From positions 3,100,001 through 3,164,000 of the forward strand of contig NZ_CP020892.1 of NCBI RefSeq assembly GCF_002163625.1: DNA of 64,000 bases, written 5' to 3'. Source of the stretch: Pseudomonas sp. M30-35 (GTDB lineage Bacteria; Pseudomonadota; Gammaproteobacteria; Pseudomonadales; Pseudomonadaceae). The notes under the pieces were generated by a model. The model saw only the letters and a program-made list of their open reading frames with translations, was not told the DNA's origin and did no database searches. The translations under genes were made by a program, and so were the position numbers. Below are positions 54,476 through 64,000 of the stretch, piece by piece. The stretch's first letter is position 1, and the number at the start of each line of letters is the position of its first letter.

Positions 54476-54695
54476 TACCCTGCTTAAAGTTTTTCTCAAA
54501 ACAGGGAAAATAAATTGAAATCTCCAAGCGCTGAATTAGCGACTGATCATTTACTGATCAAGCCGATACAAATGCGCAGAATTGATCAACGCGGAGCGTG
54601 TCGAGTAAGTCGATTACCCATTCCAATATTCACAGCAGCTAATGGCCGATGAAAAAAACGTCATCTGCCCTAGCGCGCTCTTACTGACGGATGAT

Positions 54696-55487
54696 CTATT
54701 GATAAATCATCTTTTTAGTCATGCCGCCGTCGACCACAAACTCCTGACCGGTGACGAACCCGGCGCGACTCGACAGCAACCACGCCACCATCGCCGCCAC
54801 GTCCTGCACGTTGCCCACTCGCCCGACCGGATGCTGAGCATGGTCTGTTGCGGACAAGGGTTCAGCGCGCTGCTCACTGGAGTCACGCGTATCAATCCAG
54901 CCTGGACTTACCGCATTAACCCGCACGTCCGGGCCCAGACTGATCGCCAGGGAATGAGTCAAAGCCAATAAGCCGCCCTTGCTCGCCGCATAAGCCTCGG
55001 TGCAGGCTTCTGATTGATGAGCCCGGGTTGAGGTCAGATTAACGATTGCGCCGCGGTGCGCACGCAAATACGGCACACAATGCTTGGCCAACAGCATGGG
55101 CCCCGTCAGGTTGATCGCCAGGGTTTTGTTCCAGCGCGCCAGATTGAGGCTCTCAAGCTCAAGGCTATGCGGCTCGGAGACCGCTGCATTGCAGACCAGC
55201 GCATCAAGCCGACCAAACTGCCCCAGCACCTCGGCAACGCCCAGTGCGATCTGCTCTTCATCCGCGACATCCATCGCCACGAACCAAGCATTCTCACCCA
55301 GTGCTTTAGCGACTTTGGAGCCCCGCCCCCGATCCACATCAGCCAGCACAACCTGCCAACCTTCAGCAATCAACCACGCACTGATTCCCAAACCAATGCC
55401 GCGCGCGGCACCCGTCACCAACGCTACTTTGCCGGTGGTCAAGGCGCCGACATCGAGCTTCCAGTCGGCTTCTGCTTGATCGTTCAA
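54696..55487 (-). CDS. Short-chain dehydrogenase/reductase
   Basis: A 263-residue SDR oxidoreductase. The nucleotide-binding TGAARGIG motif (about 25-32), the structural NAA (in VCNAAVSE), and the catalytic Ser (NLTSTRA) and YAASK residues are all present. Asp51 (in LADVDRGR) points to NAD preference. The start is TTG at 55487, sharing TTGA with the metZ stop, so translation is coupled to metZ. A similar SDR follows metZ in P. aeruginosa. Substrate unknown. Confidence 0.9.
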   Translation of the reverse strand: MNDQAEADWKLDVGALTTGKVALVTGAARGIGLGISAWLIAEGWQVVLADVDRGRGSKVAKALGENAWFVAMDVADEEQIALGVAEVLGQFGRLDALVCNAAVSEPHSLELESLNLARWNKTLAINLTGPMLLAKHCVPYLRAHRGAIVNLTSTRAHQSEACTEAYAASKGGLLALTHSLAISLGPDVRVNAVSPGWIDTRDSSEQRAEPLSATDHAQHPVGRVGNVQDVAAMVAWLLSSRAGFVTGQEFVVDGGMTKKMIYQ

Positions 55488-56695
55488 AGCGCCGCCAAAC
55501 CACGTGTCAGATCAGCCTGCAGATCCACCACGTCTTCAAGACCGACCGCGACACGGATCAGGTTATCGCCGATCCCCGCACTTGCCCGCTCATGTGGCGA
55601 CAGACGACCATGCGACGTGGTTGCCGGGTGCGCGATAGTGGTTTTGGTATCACCCAGATTCGTGGTGATAGAAATCACCCGAGTGGCATCGATAAAGCGC
55701 CATGCAGCCTCTTTACCGCCCGCGACTTCAAAGCTGACCACGGCACCGAAGGCACTTTGCTGACGCTTGGCCAACTCATGCTGCGGATGGCTCGGTAAAC
55801 CTGCGTAATGAACGCGCTCAATACCTGGCTGTTGCTCCAGCCATTGCGCCAACTGTTGAGCACGGGCGCAATGTGCTTGCATACGCACGCTGAGGGTTTC
55901 TAAACCTTTGAGGAATATCCAGGCGTTGAATGGGCTCAGCGTAGGTCCGGCGGTGCGCAAGAAGCCCACCACCTCCTTCATCAGTTCGCTACGACCGGCA
56001 ACCACCCCGCCCATGCTCCGCCCCTGACCATCGATGTACTTGGTCGCGGAATGCATGATCACGTCGGCACCCAGCTTCAGCGGCTGCTGCAACGCCGGGG
56101 TGCAGAAACAGTTATCGACGGCCAGCAGAGCGCCTTTGCTATGGGCGATTTCAGCCAGTGCGGCGATATCAACCAACTCGGCCAAGGGGTTCGACGGCGA
56201 TTCAACAAACAGCAGCTTGGTGTTCGGCTTGAATGCAGCAGACCACGCACTCAAATCAGACAGCGGCACGTAGTCGACCTCAACCCCAAAGCGCTTGAGG
56301 TACTTCTCAAACAAGCTGATGGTCGACCCGAACACACTGCGCGAAACCAGCACATGATCACCGCCAGAGCACAGGCTCATGACAATCGACAGGATGGCTG
56401 ACATCCCAGTTGAGGTCGCGACCGCCTGTTCAGCACCTTCCATTGCCGCGATACGCTCTTCAAAAGCACGCACGGTCGGGTTGGTGTAGCGCGAATAGAC
56501 ATTGCCGGGCACTTCACCAGCAAAGCGCGCAGCAGCATCAGCGGCGGTACGGAATACATAGCTGGAGGTTGGGTACAGCGCCTCGCTGTGCTCCGCTTCA
56601 GGCGAACGATGTTGACCGGCGCGAACGGCCAGCGTTTCAAAGCCAACCCCTTCCAGGTCGCTATCCAGACGTCCGGCATCCCAGTCTTGAGACAT
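55484..56695 (-). CDS. metZ: O-succinylhomoserine sulfhydrylase
   Basis: A 403-residue PLP enzyme of methionine synthesis that makes homocysteine directly from O-succinylhomoserine and sulfide. The cofactor lysine is in [11 protein letters not shown], and the family's N-terminal ETLAVRAGQ and YPTSSYVF segments are present. The start at 56695 (MSQDWDAG) has GAGGA before it; an ATG eight codons upstream lacks this. It lies downstream of purF across a hairpin and shares its stop with an SDR. The gene order purF-metZ-SDR is typical of Pseudomonas. Confidence 0.94.
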   Translation of the reverse strand: MSQDWDAGRLDSDLEGVGFETLAVRAGQHRSPEAEHSEALYPTSSYVFRTAADAAARFAGEVPGNVYSRYTNPTVRAFEERIAAMEGAEQAVATSTGMSAILSIVMSLCSGGDHVLVSRSVFGSTISLFEKYLKRFGVEVDYVPLSDLSAWSAAFKPNTKLLFVESPSNPLAELVDIAALAEIAHSKGALLAVDNCFCTPALQQPLKLGADVIMHSATKYIDGQGRSMGGVVAGRSELMKEVVGFLRTAGPTLSPFNAWIFLKGLETLSVRMQAHCARAQQLAQWLEQQPGIERVHYAGLPSHPQHELAKRQQSAFGAVVSFEVAGGKEAAWRFIDATRVISITTNLGDTKTTIAHPATTSHGRLSPHERASAGIGDNLIRVAVGLEDVVDLQADLTRGLAAL

Positions 56696-56719
56696 CTTTA
56701 TTCCTCTCAAATAAAGCAC

Positions 56720-56741
56720 TGGGGCCGCATAAGCGGCCCCA
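56720..56741 (-). terminator. GC-rich hairpin between purF and metZ
   Basis: A TGGGGCCGC/GCGGCCCCA stem (9 pairs, 4-base loop) lies just beyond the purF stop on the minus strand and is followed by a loose GTGCTTTATTTG. It may reduce read-through into metZ rather than stop it. Confidence 0.65.
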
Positions 56742-56746
56742 AGGTA

Positions 56747-58252
56747 TCAGTTGTTGTAAAGATCAATGATCGCACTCACCGCTTGCGATTTGATCTTGGT
56801 CGAATCATTACGCGCCTGCTCGATTTTGTTCAGGTAGAACTCATCGACATCGCCCGTGACGTACTCACCATTAAACACAGCGCAGTCAAACTTCTCGATT
56901 TTGATCTTGCCGCCACCGACTGCATCAATCAAGTCTTCAAGATCCTGGTAGATCAGCCAATCAGCGCCAATCAACTCGGCAACTTGTTCAGTGCTGCGAT
57001 TATGCGCGATCAACTCATGCGCGCTTGGCATGTCGATCCCGTAGACGTTCGGGTAACGTACCGCAGGCGCAGCAGAACAGAAGTACACGTTCTTCGCCCC
57101 AGCTTCGCGGGCCATCTGAATAATCTGCTTGCAAGTGGTGCCCCGCACGATCGAGTCGTCGACCAGCATTACGTTCTTACCACGGAACTCAAGCTCAATG
57201 GCGTTGAGCTTCTGGCGCACTGACTTCTTGCGCGCCGCTTGGCCCGGCATGATGAAGGTACGGCCGATATAGCGATTCTTGACAAAACCTTCGCGAAATT
57301 TGACGCCCAGATGGTTGGCCAACTCAAGCGCGGCGGTACGGCTGGTGTCCGGGATCGGAATTACCACATCGATATCGTGATCAGGCCGCTCGCGGGCAAT
57401 TTTCTCAGCCAGCTTTTCACCCATGCGCAGACGTGCCTTGTACACCGAAACGCCGTCCATGATGGAGTCAGGACGCGCCAGGTAAACGTGCTCAAAGATA
57501 CAAGGTGCATATTGCGGATTAGTCGCGCACTGGCGGGTAAACAACTTACCGTCTTCAGTGATGTACACCGCTTCGCCCGGAGCCAGATCACGGATCAGGG
57601 TGAAACCGAGCACGTCCAACGAGACGCTTTCCGAGGCGATCATGTACTCAACGCCTTCGTCGGTGTGGCGCTGACCGAAGACAATTGGGCGGATACCGTG
57701 CGGATCGCGGAAACCGACGATGCCATAACCGGTGATCATCGCAACCACTGCATAGCCGCCGACACAACGAGCGTGAACCTGGCTGACCGCCGCGAACACA
57801 TCTTCCTCGGTTGGCTGCAACTTGCCACGCTGGGCCAGTTCGTGCGCAAACACGTTAAGCAGTACTTCGGAGTCTGAATTGGTGTTGACGTGGCGCAGAT
57901 CAGATTCGTAGATCTCCTTGGCCAACTGTTCGACGTTGGTCAGGTTACCGTTGTGCGCCAAGGTGATGCCGTACGGCGAGTTGACGTAGAACGGCTGAGC
58001 TTCCGCCGAACTGGAGCTGCCCGCGGTTGGATAGCGCACATGGCCAATACCCATGTGGCCAACCAGACGCTGCATATGGCGTTGCTGGAAGACATCGCGC
58101 ACCAGACCATTGTCTTTGCGCAGAAACAGGCGACCATCGTGACTGGTCACAATACCGGCAGCGTCCTGGCCGCGGTGCTGGAGAACGGTCAACCCGTCAT
58201 ACAGCGCCTGATTGACGTTCGATTTACCGACGATACCGACAATGCCGCACAT
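56747..58252 (-). CDS. purF: Amidophosphoribosyltransferase
   Basis: A 501-residue enzyme that makes 5-phosphoribosylamine from PRPP and glutamine, the first committed step of purine synthesis. The start at 58252 leaves Cys2 (MCGIVGIVG) to become the N-terminal nucleophile of the glutaminase domain; an in-frame ATG three codons upstream would bury it and is rejected. The PRPP motif [13 protein letters not shown] lies near residue 365. It follows cvpA, as in E. coli, in one operon. Confidence 0.97.
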   Translation of the reverse strand: MCGIVGIVGKSNVNQALYDGLTVLQHRGQDAAGIVTSHDGRLFLRKDNGLVRDVFQQRHMQRLVGHMGIGHVRYPTAGSSSSAEAQPFYVNSPYGITLAHNGNLTNVEQLAKEIYESDLRHVNTNSDSEVLLNVFAHELAQRGKLQPTEEDVFAAVSQVHARCVGGYAVVAMITGYGIVGFRDPHGIRPIVFGQRHTDEGVEYMIASESVSLDVLGFTLIRDLAPGEAVYITEDGKLFTRQCATNPQYAPCIFEHVYLARPDSIMDGVSVYKARLRMGEKLAEKIARERPDHDIDVVIPIPDTSRTAALELANHLGVKFREGFVKNRYIGRTFIMPGQAARKKSVRQKLNAIELEFRGKNVMLVDDSIVRGTTCKQIIQMAREAGAKNVYFCSAAPAVRYPNVYGIDMPSAHELIAHNRSTEQVAELIGADWLIYQDLEDLIDAVGGGKIKIEKFDCAVFNGEYVTGDVDEFYLNKIEQARNDSTKIKSQAVSAIIDLYNN

Positions 58253-58311
58253 GTGGCACAACCCCTACGTTGAGAAACATACAAAATCGCAATGCACTCA
58301 TTGCAGCCCAA

Positions 58312-58857
58312 TTAAGGCTGCGTGAGAACCTGTTTAAACGGCAGCTCAGCCGGAGCACTGATGCCACTCGCAAGCCACTCGCTGGACATGCCTAAAATTA
58401 GGTTTTTTGACCAGTCAGCAACCAATAAAAAATGCGGTACCAGCGTCGATTGCTGCCACCACGGATCCTCTTGTACCGGCGCCAGGCTCACCAGCCCAAC
58501 CAACAGCACAACTAGCAAACCACCCCGCGCAGCCCCAAAGACCATGCCAAGAAACCGATCAGTACCGGATAAACCGGTCACGCGGATCAACTCGCTAAGC
58601 AGATAATTGACCAGTGCACCCACCATCAGAGTGGCAATGAACAGCAATGCACACGCGGCGATGACTCGAGCCGACGGTGTTTGTATAAAGCCTTCGAGAT
58701 GATGCGAGAGTGCGCCGCCAAACATCCAGGCAACAGCACCCGCAATGATCCAGGTAAGCAACGATAAAGCTTCTTTAACAAAGCCACGGCTCAAACTGAT
58801 CAAACTTGATACGCCAATGACGGCGATAATGGCCCAATCGACCCAGGTGAATACCAC
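58312..58857 (-). CDS. cvpA: CvpA family membrane protein
   Basis: A 181-residue inner-membrane protein with four hydrophobic helices (about 8-25, 28-48, 63-85, 105-125) and the conserved SLSRGFVKEALSLLTWI segment of the CvpA family. E. coli CvpA is needed for colicin V production and bile tolerance. The start is GTG at 58857 by homology, with only a weak ribosome site. It lies 60 bases upstream of purF, the usual cvpA-purF arrangement. Confidence 0.92.
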   Translation of the reverse strand: MVFTWVDWAIIAVIGVSSLISLSRGFVKEALSLLTWIIAGAVAWMFGGALSHHLEGFIQTPSARVIAACALLFIATLMVGALVNYLLSELIRVTGLSGTDRFLGMVFGAARGGLLVVLLVGLVSLAPVQEDPWWQQSTLVPHFLLVADWSKNLILGMSSEWLASGISAPAELPFKQVLTQP

Positions 58858-58924
58858 GATTCAGGCTACCAACAGAAATGGCGCTGTATTTTAACAGAGC
58901 ACGACGCTACGAGTAAGCAGTCGA

Positions 58925-59569
58925 TCAACTGCTTTCTGGTTTAAAACGAACAACAAATCCGTTTAATTTCTGTTTGCGGTTCAACTGATCGCGCAGGCGA
59001 TCAGCCTCAGCACGCTCAACCAGCGGCCCCACAAAGACCCGATTCATGCCCTCAAAGGTACGAATATAGGCGTTATAGCCTTGAGCGCGCAGGGTCTTTT
59101 GCAGCTTTTCAGCACCGTCGCGACTGGACAAACTGGCTAACTGAACCGACCAACTCACCGGCAGACTATTGGCGTCCAGGTGACTAGCGGGCTTTTCGGC
59201 TGCAGCCACAGGCTTCTCGGCACGAGCAGCAGCATCGGCTTTGACCTGCTCACGCGCTTCAGGCGGTGGCGTAGCAGGGACTGGATTGACTGGCTCATCA
59301 GCATTTTGCTCGATGATCGCAGCGATCGGATCAGGGCCTTGATCTTCTTCAGCCGGAGCTTCTTCAATAATCTGCGGCTTCGGTACAGCGACCGGCTGCA
59401 TCTCGATTTCCGGCATTACCGGTGCTTCCGGCATGCTTGGCGCATCCACCACGACACGCTCTATCTCATCTTGCCGAGACAACAGCATGGGGATAAAAAT
59501 AATCGCCAAGGCCAGCAACACCAAGGCGCCAACAATACGTTGCAGCAAGTTTTTATCCAGCAAAGCCAT
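58925..59569 (-). CDS. SPOR-domain protein (DedD-like)
   Basis: A 214-residue protein: a short cytoplasmic start, one membrane helix (about 11-29), a long Pro/Glu/Ala-rich linker (about 35-135) and a C-terminal SPOR domain (about 137-212, SWSVQLASLSSRDGAEKL, then GMNRVFVGPLVER). SPOR domains bind denuded glycan at the division site, and DedD is a non-essential division protein, so septal location is likely. It overlaps the folC stop by 17 bases. Confidence 0.9.
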   Translation of the reverse strand: MALLDKNLLQRIVGALVLLALAIIFIPMLLSRQDEIERVVVDAPSMPEAPVMPEIEMQPVAVPKPQIIEEAPAEEDQGPDPIAAIIEQNADEPVNPVPATPPPEAREQVKADAAARAEKPVAAAEKPASHLDANSLPVSWSVQLASLSSRDGAEKLQKTLRAQGYNAYIRTFEGMNRVFVGPLVERAEADRLRDQLNRKQKLNGFVVRFKPESS

Positions 59570-60860
59570 CCTGACCTACTCCCGTGGCATGGCCCGCCAG
59601 CCATTCCAAGGCCTCGGCCACACAGTAAAACGACCCGAACAGAAGAATTTCATCTCCCGCCGAAGCTTTGGTGCATTGTGCGTCCAATGCACAGCGCACA
59701 TCATCAAATACCGCTACCTGCGCTGCACAGTCAGTTAAATACCTGGCCAGTTCTGCCGCCGGTCGCGTACGACTTGTCGGCAATGGTGCCACAGCCCAAT
59801 GGGCAATATGTGGAATTAATGGCGTTACCACACCCGCCAAGTCTTTATCTGCCAGTAAAGCAAATACAGCAGAACGCTTACCAGCGACTGGCTTCATCGC
59901 CAAACGTCGCGCCAAATACTCGGCAGCATGGGGATTATGCCCAACATCCAGCAACAACGTCAGGGGCTTTCCTTGCCAAACCAGCTGACGACGATCAAGC
60001 CGCCCCGTTACCCGCGTGCCCAGCAAAGCATTCTTGATTTGCGCAGGCTGCCACGCAAGCCCAGTCAACGCATACGCTTGCAGTGCCAGCGCTGCATTTT
60101 CCACGGGTAAATCGAGTAATGGCTGATCAATAAGTTCCAGTGCCGCGCCTTGCGCATCAATCCCCCGCCATGCCCATGTGTGCTCGCTCACAACCAGATC
60201 GTAATCACGACCCCGCAGGAATAACGGCGCTTCAAGTTCAGCAGCACAATCAAGCAGTGGCTGTGGCGGATCTAAATCACCGCATAAAGCAGGTTTGCCT
60301 GCACGGTAGATGCCGGCTTTTTCGATGGATACCGATTCACGGCTATCGCCCAGCCAATCAACATGATCAACACCAATGCTGGTAACCAGAGCAATATCGG
60401 CATCTATCAGGTTAACCGCATCCAGACGCCCACCAAGGCCAACCTCAAGCACTACAGCATCAAGCTGCTGACGCTTGAACAGCCAGAATGCGGCCAGCGT
60501 GCCCATCTCGAAATAAGTCAGGGAAGTGTCGCCACGCGCCGCTTCAACCGCTGCAAAGGCCTCGCAGAGCAGTTCGTCACTGGCTTGCTCACCGCAGATT
60601 TGCACGCGCTCGTTATAGCGCAGCAAATGTGGCGAACTGTAGACCCCGACACTAAGGCCTTGCTGCTCAAGCAAGGAAGCAATAAAGGCGCAGGTAGAGC
60701 CTTTACCGTTGGTGCCAGTGACGGTAATCGTCAATGGGGCCAGCTTGACCAGCCCCATGCGCTGCGCAACCTGGCGAGAGCGCTCTAAACCCATATCAAT
60801 GGCGCTAGGATGCAATTGCTCCAGATACGCCAGCCAATCAGCTAAAGAGCGTTGACTCAT
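59553..60860 (-). CDS. folC: Folylpolyglutamate synthase / dihydrofolate synthase
   Basis: A 435-residue bifunctional Mur-ligase-family enzyme. It adds glutamate to dihydropteroate and to folate. The P-loop is GTNGKGST (about 48-55), and [10 protein letters not shown] and [12 protein letters not shown] mark the family. It begins within the accD stop (ATGA, 60857-60860) and overlaps the SPOR gene at its end, giving the common accD-folC-dedD-cvpA-purF operon. Confidence 0.95.
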   Translation of the reverse strand: MSQRSLADWLAYLEQLHPSAIDMGLERSRQVAQRMGLVKLAPLTITVTGTNGKGSTCAFIASLLEQQGLSVGVYSSPHLLRYNERVQICGEQASDELLCEAFAAVEAARGDTSLTYFEMGTLAAFWLFKRQQLDAVVLEVGLGGRLDAVNLIDADIALVTSIGVDHVDWLGDSRESVSIEKAGIYRAGKPALCGDLDPPQPLLDCAAELEAPLFLRGRDYDLVVSEHTWAWRGIDAQGAALELIDQPLLDLPVENAALALQAYALTGLAWQPAQIKNALLGTRVTGRLDRRQLVWQGKPLTLLLDVGHNPHAAEYLARRLAMKPVAGKRSAVFALLADKDLAGVVTPLIPHIAHWAVAPLPTSRTRPAAELARYLTDCAAQVAVFDDVRCALDAQCTKASAGDEILLFGSFYCVAEALEWLAGHATGVGQDGFAG

Positions 60861-61756
60861 GCAGAGGTCATCTCAACCTGAACCGCTGAGCTGGAGGGTG
60901 TAGGCAGGTGCTGCATTTGCGCAAGCAGGCGCGCCAAACGCGGACGCAGTTCACTGCGCGAAATGATCATGTCGATAGCACCGTGCTCGATCAGAAACTC
61001 ACTGCGCTGGAAGCCTTCAGGCAGTTTCTCACGTACCGTTTGTTCGATAACGCGCGGGCCAGCAAAGCCGATCAGTGCTTTAGGCTCGGCAACAATCACA
61101 TCACCCAGCATAGCCAGACTAGCTGATACGCCGCCGTAGACTGGATCGGTCAGTACCGAGATAAACGGCAGACCTTCTTCACGCATGCGCGCCAGTACAG
61201 CCGAAGTCTTGGCCATCTGCATGAGCGAGATCAAGGCTTCCTGCATACGTGCGCCACCCGAAGCGGAGAAGCACACCAGCGGACAGCGTTTTTCCAGGGC
61301 AACATTGGCGGCGCGCACAAAGCGCTCACCGACCACGGCGCCCATCGATCCACCCATAAAGGAGAACTCAAACGCGCAAGTAGCAATCGGCATACCTTCG
61401 AGCGTACCGCTCATGGCGACCAACGCGTCCTTTTCACCGGTTTGTTTCTGCGCACCGACGATACGGTCCTTGTACTTTTTGCTGTCGCGGAATTTCAAGC
61501 GATCGACAGGTTCAAGATCAGCACCGATCTCTTCACGACCTTCTTTGTCGAGGAATATATCCAGACGTGTGCGCGCATCGATACGCATGTGATGGTTACA
61601 CTTGATGCACACATCCAGAGTCTTCTCGAGCTCCGGCTTATACAGAACAGCATCGCAAGACGGGCACTTATGCCAGAGGCCTTCAGGTACTGAGCTTTTA
61701 GCCGTCTCAGAACGCATGATCGACGGAATCAGCTTATCTACCAACCAGTTACTCAT
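60857..61756 (-). CDS. accD: Acetyl-CoA carboxylase carboxyltransferase subunit beta
   Basis: A 299-residue subunit of the enzyme that makes malonyl-CoA for fatty-acid synthesis. The N-terminal zinc ribbon (CPSCDAVLY, then CIKCNHH) and the crotonase-like carboxyltransferase core ([25 protein letters not shown]) are present. The start at 61756 (MSNWLVDKL) has AGGAGA upstream; an ATG 18 codons earlier is not family-like. First gene of the accD-folC operon. Confidence 0.96.
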   Translation of the reverse strand: MSNWLVDKLIPSIMRSETAKSSVPEGLWHKCPSCDAVLYKPELEKTLDVCIKCNHHMRIDARTRLDIFLDKEGREEIGADLEPVDRLKFRDSKKYKDRIVGAQKQTGEKDALVAMSGTLEGMPIATCAFEFSFMGGSMGAVVGERFVRAANVALEKRCPLVCFSASGGARMQEALISLMQMAKTSAVLARMREEGLPFISVLTDPVYGGVSASLAMLGDVIVAEPKALIGFAGPRVIEQTVREKLPEGFQRSEFLIEHGAIDMIISRSELRPRLARLLAQMQHLPTPSSSAVQVEMTSA

Positions 61757-61934
61757 GCTCTTCTCTCCTAAGCTGTGGTTCTGAATATGCCAGCAACGCG
61801 GCATATTCAAAAAAATTCATCAGTATGGCGCCGCCCGGAGCGTCTTATGCTTACCCGACGTCTCGGCTCAAGCACCACAGGCGTGCTCTGCAGCACATGC
61901 AATAAGTTTATGGACGGCCGAGCTCAATAAACCG

Positions 61935-62558
61935 TCACATCGTGCTGCGTACCGCTTGAATAAAGGCTTTTACCTTGCTCAGATCTTTGATGCCTTTACT
62001 CGCCTCTACCCCACCACTGACATCGACTGCATAGGGTTTAACCTGCTTAATCGCAGCCTCTACATTATCAGGAGTGAGGCCTCCCGCCAGAATAATCGGC
62101 ATTTGCAGCCCTTGCGGCACTAACGACCAGTCAAATATCTCTCCGGTACCGCCCGGCACGCCAGCTACAAAGGTATCCAGCAAGACGCCACTGGCCGAAG
62201 CGTACGGCGCTATTTGCTGACCGACATCGGCACCAGACTTAACCCGTAATGCTTTGATGTAGGGCCGGCCGAAACCTTCGCATTGTTCAGGCGTTTCGTC
62301 GCCATGAAACTGCAGAAGGTCCAGCGGTACTTGCACAAGCAATTGCTGTAGCTGCTCACGCGGCATATCGACAAACAGGCCGACCGTGGTCACAAAAGGT
62401 GGCAAGCTGGCAATAATCGCCCGCGCCTGCTCAATAGTCACGGCCCGTGGGCTTTTCGGATAAAACACAAAACCAATCGCGTCGGCACCCGCCGCTACCG
62501 CAGCAAGGGCGTCCTCCAGCCGGGTGATTCCGCAAATTTTGCTTCGAACGACTCGCAA
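61935..62558 (-). CDS. trpF: Phosphoribosylanthranilate isomerase
   Basis: A 207-residue TIM-barrel enzyme of tryptophan synthesis. The catalytic Cys is in SKICGITR and the general-acid Asp in LLDTFVAG, and the phosphate-binding end is [10 protein letters not shown]. The start is uncertain: TTG at 62558 follows AAAGGA and gives the length seen in P. aeruginosa, while an in-frame ATG at 62585 would add nine residues. It lies about 130 bases downstream of truA on the same strand and is separated from accD by about 180 bases. Confidence 0.93.
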   Translation of the reverse strand: MRVVRSKICGITRLEDALAAVAAGADAIGFVFYPKSPRAVTIEQARAIIASLPPFVTTVGLFVDMPREQLQQLLVQVPLDLLQFHGDETPEQCEGFGRPYIKALRVKSGADVGQQIAPYASASGVLLDTFVAGVPGGTGEIFDWSLVPQGLQMPIILAGGLTPDNVEAAIKQVKPYAVDVSGGVEASKGIKDLSKVKAFIQAVRSTM

Positions 62559-62689
62559 CGACTGATTTCCTTTATCCACGCACATATAAAGCTAGGGTTA
62601 TTAGACAGCTTACCGCGCAGCCCGTTGCACTTGCATCATAAACAGCTTCAGGCAAATGACTGCAAGCCTGTGCGTTTTTGCAGTGTGCC

Positions 62690-63556
62690 TTAGTATTCGT
62701 CCCTGACATCAGGTAAGCCGGAAAGAAAGTGCGGGCCCAAATAACGCTGCGGCAGACCAAACTCGGCCGGGTAATCGACCTGTACCAGGTACAATCCATA
62801 AGGCGCCGCAGTAACGCCACCCGTACGCCGCACCCCCGTATCAAGCACCTCTTTAGCCCACTCGACCGGGCGTTCGCCAGCCCCGATAGTCATCAGCACC
62901 CCAGCGATATTGCGTACCATGTGATGCAAGAATGCATTGGCACGAATATCCAGCACCATAAAGCGACCCTGTTCCAGCAGCTGCAAATGATGAACAGTTT
63001 TGACCGGTGACTTTGCCTGACATTGGCGCGCACGGAAGGCACTAAAATCGTGGGTACCCACAAAATACTCGGCCGCAGCACGCATCCGCTCAATATCCAG
63101 CGGACGGTGATTCCAAGTCACTTCCTCGGCCATGTGTGCAGGACGAATCTGGTCGTTATAGATCACATAACGGTAGCGCCGCGCCTGCGCACAAAAGCGC
63201 GCATCGAAGTGTTCGGGCATACTTTTCGCCCAGGCCACGCTGATGTCACCCGGCAAATTCCTGTTAGCGCCCATGACCCATGCATGCATGCTGCGCTCAA
63301 CGGTAGTGGTGAAGTGCACCACTTGCGCACTGGCATGCACGGAGGCATCGGTACGCCCAGCACAGCTCAGCGTTACCGATGCACCACCCGCTACTTTCGA
63401 AATAGCTTTTTCAAGCGACTCCTGAACGGACGGCACACCAGCCTTCTGCCGCTGAAACCCGCGATAACGGGAGCCTTTGTATTCAACCCCAAGGGCTATT
63501 TTGAAAACGCCAACGGCGGCCCTTTCGGCCGCCGTTGAAGGTAGAGCATCTGACAT
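62690..63556 (-). CDS. truA: tRNA pseudouridine(38-40) synthase
   Basis: A 288-residue enzyme that modifies uridines 38-40 in the anticodon arm of many tRNAs. The catalytic Asp70 is in CAGRTDASVHA, and FLHHMVRNIAG is conserved. The first 15 residues (SDALPSTAAERAAVG) are a non-conserved tail encoded over a perfect 11-base hairpin (63511-63537). The ATG at 63556 is only 3 bases beyond the fimV stop, so initiation is probably coupled to fimV. Confidence 0.95.
   Translation of the reverse strand: MSDALPSTAAERAAVGVFKIALGVEYKGSRYRGFQRQKAGVPSVQESLEKAISKVAGGASVTLSCAGRTDASVHASAQVVHFTTTVERSMHAWVMGANRNLPGDISVAWAKSMPEHFDARFCAQARRYRYVIYNDQIRPAHMAEEVTWNHRPLDIERMRAAAEYFVGTHDFSAFRARQCQAKSPVKTVHHLQLLEQGRFMVLDIRANAFLHHMVRNIAGVLMTIGAGERPVEWAKEVLDTGVRRTGGVTAAPYGLYLVQVDYPAEFGLPQRYLGPHFLSGLPDVRDEY
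63511..63537 (-). terminator. Terminator-like hairpin inside the truA 5' end
   Basis: A perfect 11-base stem (CAACGGCGGCC / GGCCGCCGTTG) with loop CTTTC on the plus strand. On the minus strand it lies 23-49 bases after the fimV stop and is followed by GCGTTTTC. It falls within truA codons 7-16 and could attenuate transcription between fimV and truA. Confidence 0.55.
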
Positions 63557-63559
63557 TTA

Positions 63560-64000
63560 TCAAACCAGTTTATTGATCAACTCTTTGGCTTCTTTCTGTT
63601 GATCATCGTTACCTTCAGCAACCACTTCATCGAGAATGTCGCGTGCACCCTCTGAGTCGCCCATATCAATATAAGCCCGAGCCAGATCCAGCTTGGTCGC
63701 GGTCTCATCGGTGCCAGACAGGAAGTCGAAATCATCTTCGTCTTCAAATGCTGCAACCGAAGATTCCTCGGTGAACTCTGGCATATCAAGTTCATCAGCT
63801 GGCTTTTGCTGTTCCAGGCTTTCACTCAATTGATCAAGTTCAGCCGTAACTTCATCCAATTGGGCGGCAAAGTTATCAGGTTTTGTCTCAGGTGCAATAT
63901 CAGCATCATCATTCAATGACAGATCAAAATCTTCCGACAGATCAAAGCCATCATCAGACCCAGCTTTCGGCGCAGCGTCAGCCGCCGGCACAGGGGTTGA
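63560..64000 (-). CDS. fimV: FimV C-terminal part (partial)
   Basis: The last 146 codons of a gene that continues beyond the window. The visible part is a highly acidic Asp/Glu/Ala-rich region, then the conserved FimV C-terminal domain (ATKLDLARAYIDMGD, ARDILDEVVAEG, EAKELINKLV), a TPR-like pair of helices. FimV is an inner-membrane, peptidoglycan-binding hub that organises type IV pili, polar sites and cAMP signalling in Pseudomonas. The stop is 3 bases before the truA start. Gene order fimV-truA-trpF agrees with P. aeruginosa. Confidence 0.92.
   Translation of the reverse strand, partial: STPVPAADAAPKAGSDDGFDLSEDFDLSLNDDADIAPETKPDNFAAQLDEVTAELDQLSESLEQQKPADELDMPEFTEESSVAAFEDEDDFDFLSGTDETATKLDLARAYIDMGDSEGARDILDEVVAEGNDDQQKEAKELINKLV

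Noticed and set aside
58303..58321. GCAGCC/GGCTGC hairpin as a terminator between cvpA and purF
   Set aside because: It overlaps the cvpA stop codon, has only 6 pairs and no T tract. The genes are expected to be cotranscribed.

Overview
This window is a stretch of core chromosome from a Pseudomonas-type gammaproteobacterium with a moderate G+C content (judged by eye, not counted). The gene order dgt, dacB, rlmKL, rmf, pyrD, gdhB, the moxR/VWA cluster, pepN, rhomboid, nadK, fadH, AraC regulator, Asp/Asp/Val tRNAs, metZ, purF, cvpA, SPOR protein, folC, accD, trpF, truA, fimV agrees with my memory of the P. aeruginosa PA3040-PA3115 region. No alignment was run. I see no insertion sequence, prophage, integrase or CRISPR array. 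The one mobile-like feature is a small non-coding inverted-repeat element near 32.7 kb.

Layout. 0.3-1.4 kb: three small membrane-associated proteins of the DUF883/YqjE/YqjK type. 1.5-8.2 kb: an EAL phosphodiesterase, dGTP triphosphohydrolase, a FUSC-like membrane protein and a large CACHE-HAMP-GAF-HD-GYP sensor. 8.3-15.8 kb: YggL, PBP4 (dacB), RlmKL, ribosome modulation factor behind a structured leader, PyrD, a DUF2835 protein and an unassigned protein. 15.9-20.8 kb: the very large NAD-glutamate dehydrogenase gdhB. 21.5-28.4 kb: a tightly overlapped moxR-DUF58-DUF4381-VWA-VWA/TPR-BatD operon. 28.5-36.5 kb: a DUF2780 protein and a four-gene envelope module (RND permease, YCF48 propeller, LolA/B-like DUF1329, outer-membrane DUF1302). 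37.0-43.7 kb: a co-directional run from nadK through a metallophosphatase, a rhomboid protease, DUF1315 and DUF2797 to pepN. 43.9-53.8 kb: DUF1853, a lytic transglycosylase, a PLP enzyme, a coiled-coil protein, an NTF2-like protein, fadH, a nitrilase-like pseudoenzyme and an AraC regulator. 53.8-54.5 kb: a 28-codon acidic ORF and a tRNA-Val/Asp/Asp operon with a clear promoter and terminator. 54.7-64 kb: SDR, metZ, purF, cvpA, SPOR protein, folC, accD, trpF, truA and the 3' end of fimV.

How the genes work together. Ribosome hibernation and rRNA modification genes (rmf, rlmKL, yggL), peptidoglycan turnover (dacB, the lytic transglycosylase, the SPOR protein) and one-carbon, purine, fatty acid and tryptophan metabolism (folC, purF, accD, trpF, metZ) form the housekeeping backbone. 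The items most worth following are: the four-gene envelope transport module; a VWA/TPR protein whose metal site is lost beside a VWA protein whose site is intact; a membrane-anchored nitrilase-fold protein lacking its catalytic cysteine; a zinc-finger plus GIY-YIG-like DUF2797 protein; the structured rmf leader; and an unlisted acidic micro-ORF. Relative to P. aeruginosa, the pel exopolysaccharide and xcp type II secretion clusters are absent from their usual sites in this order.
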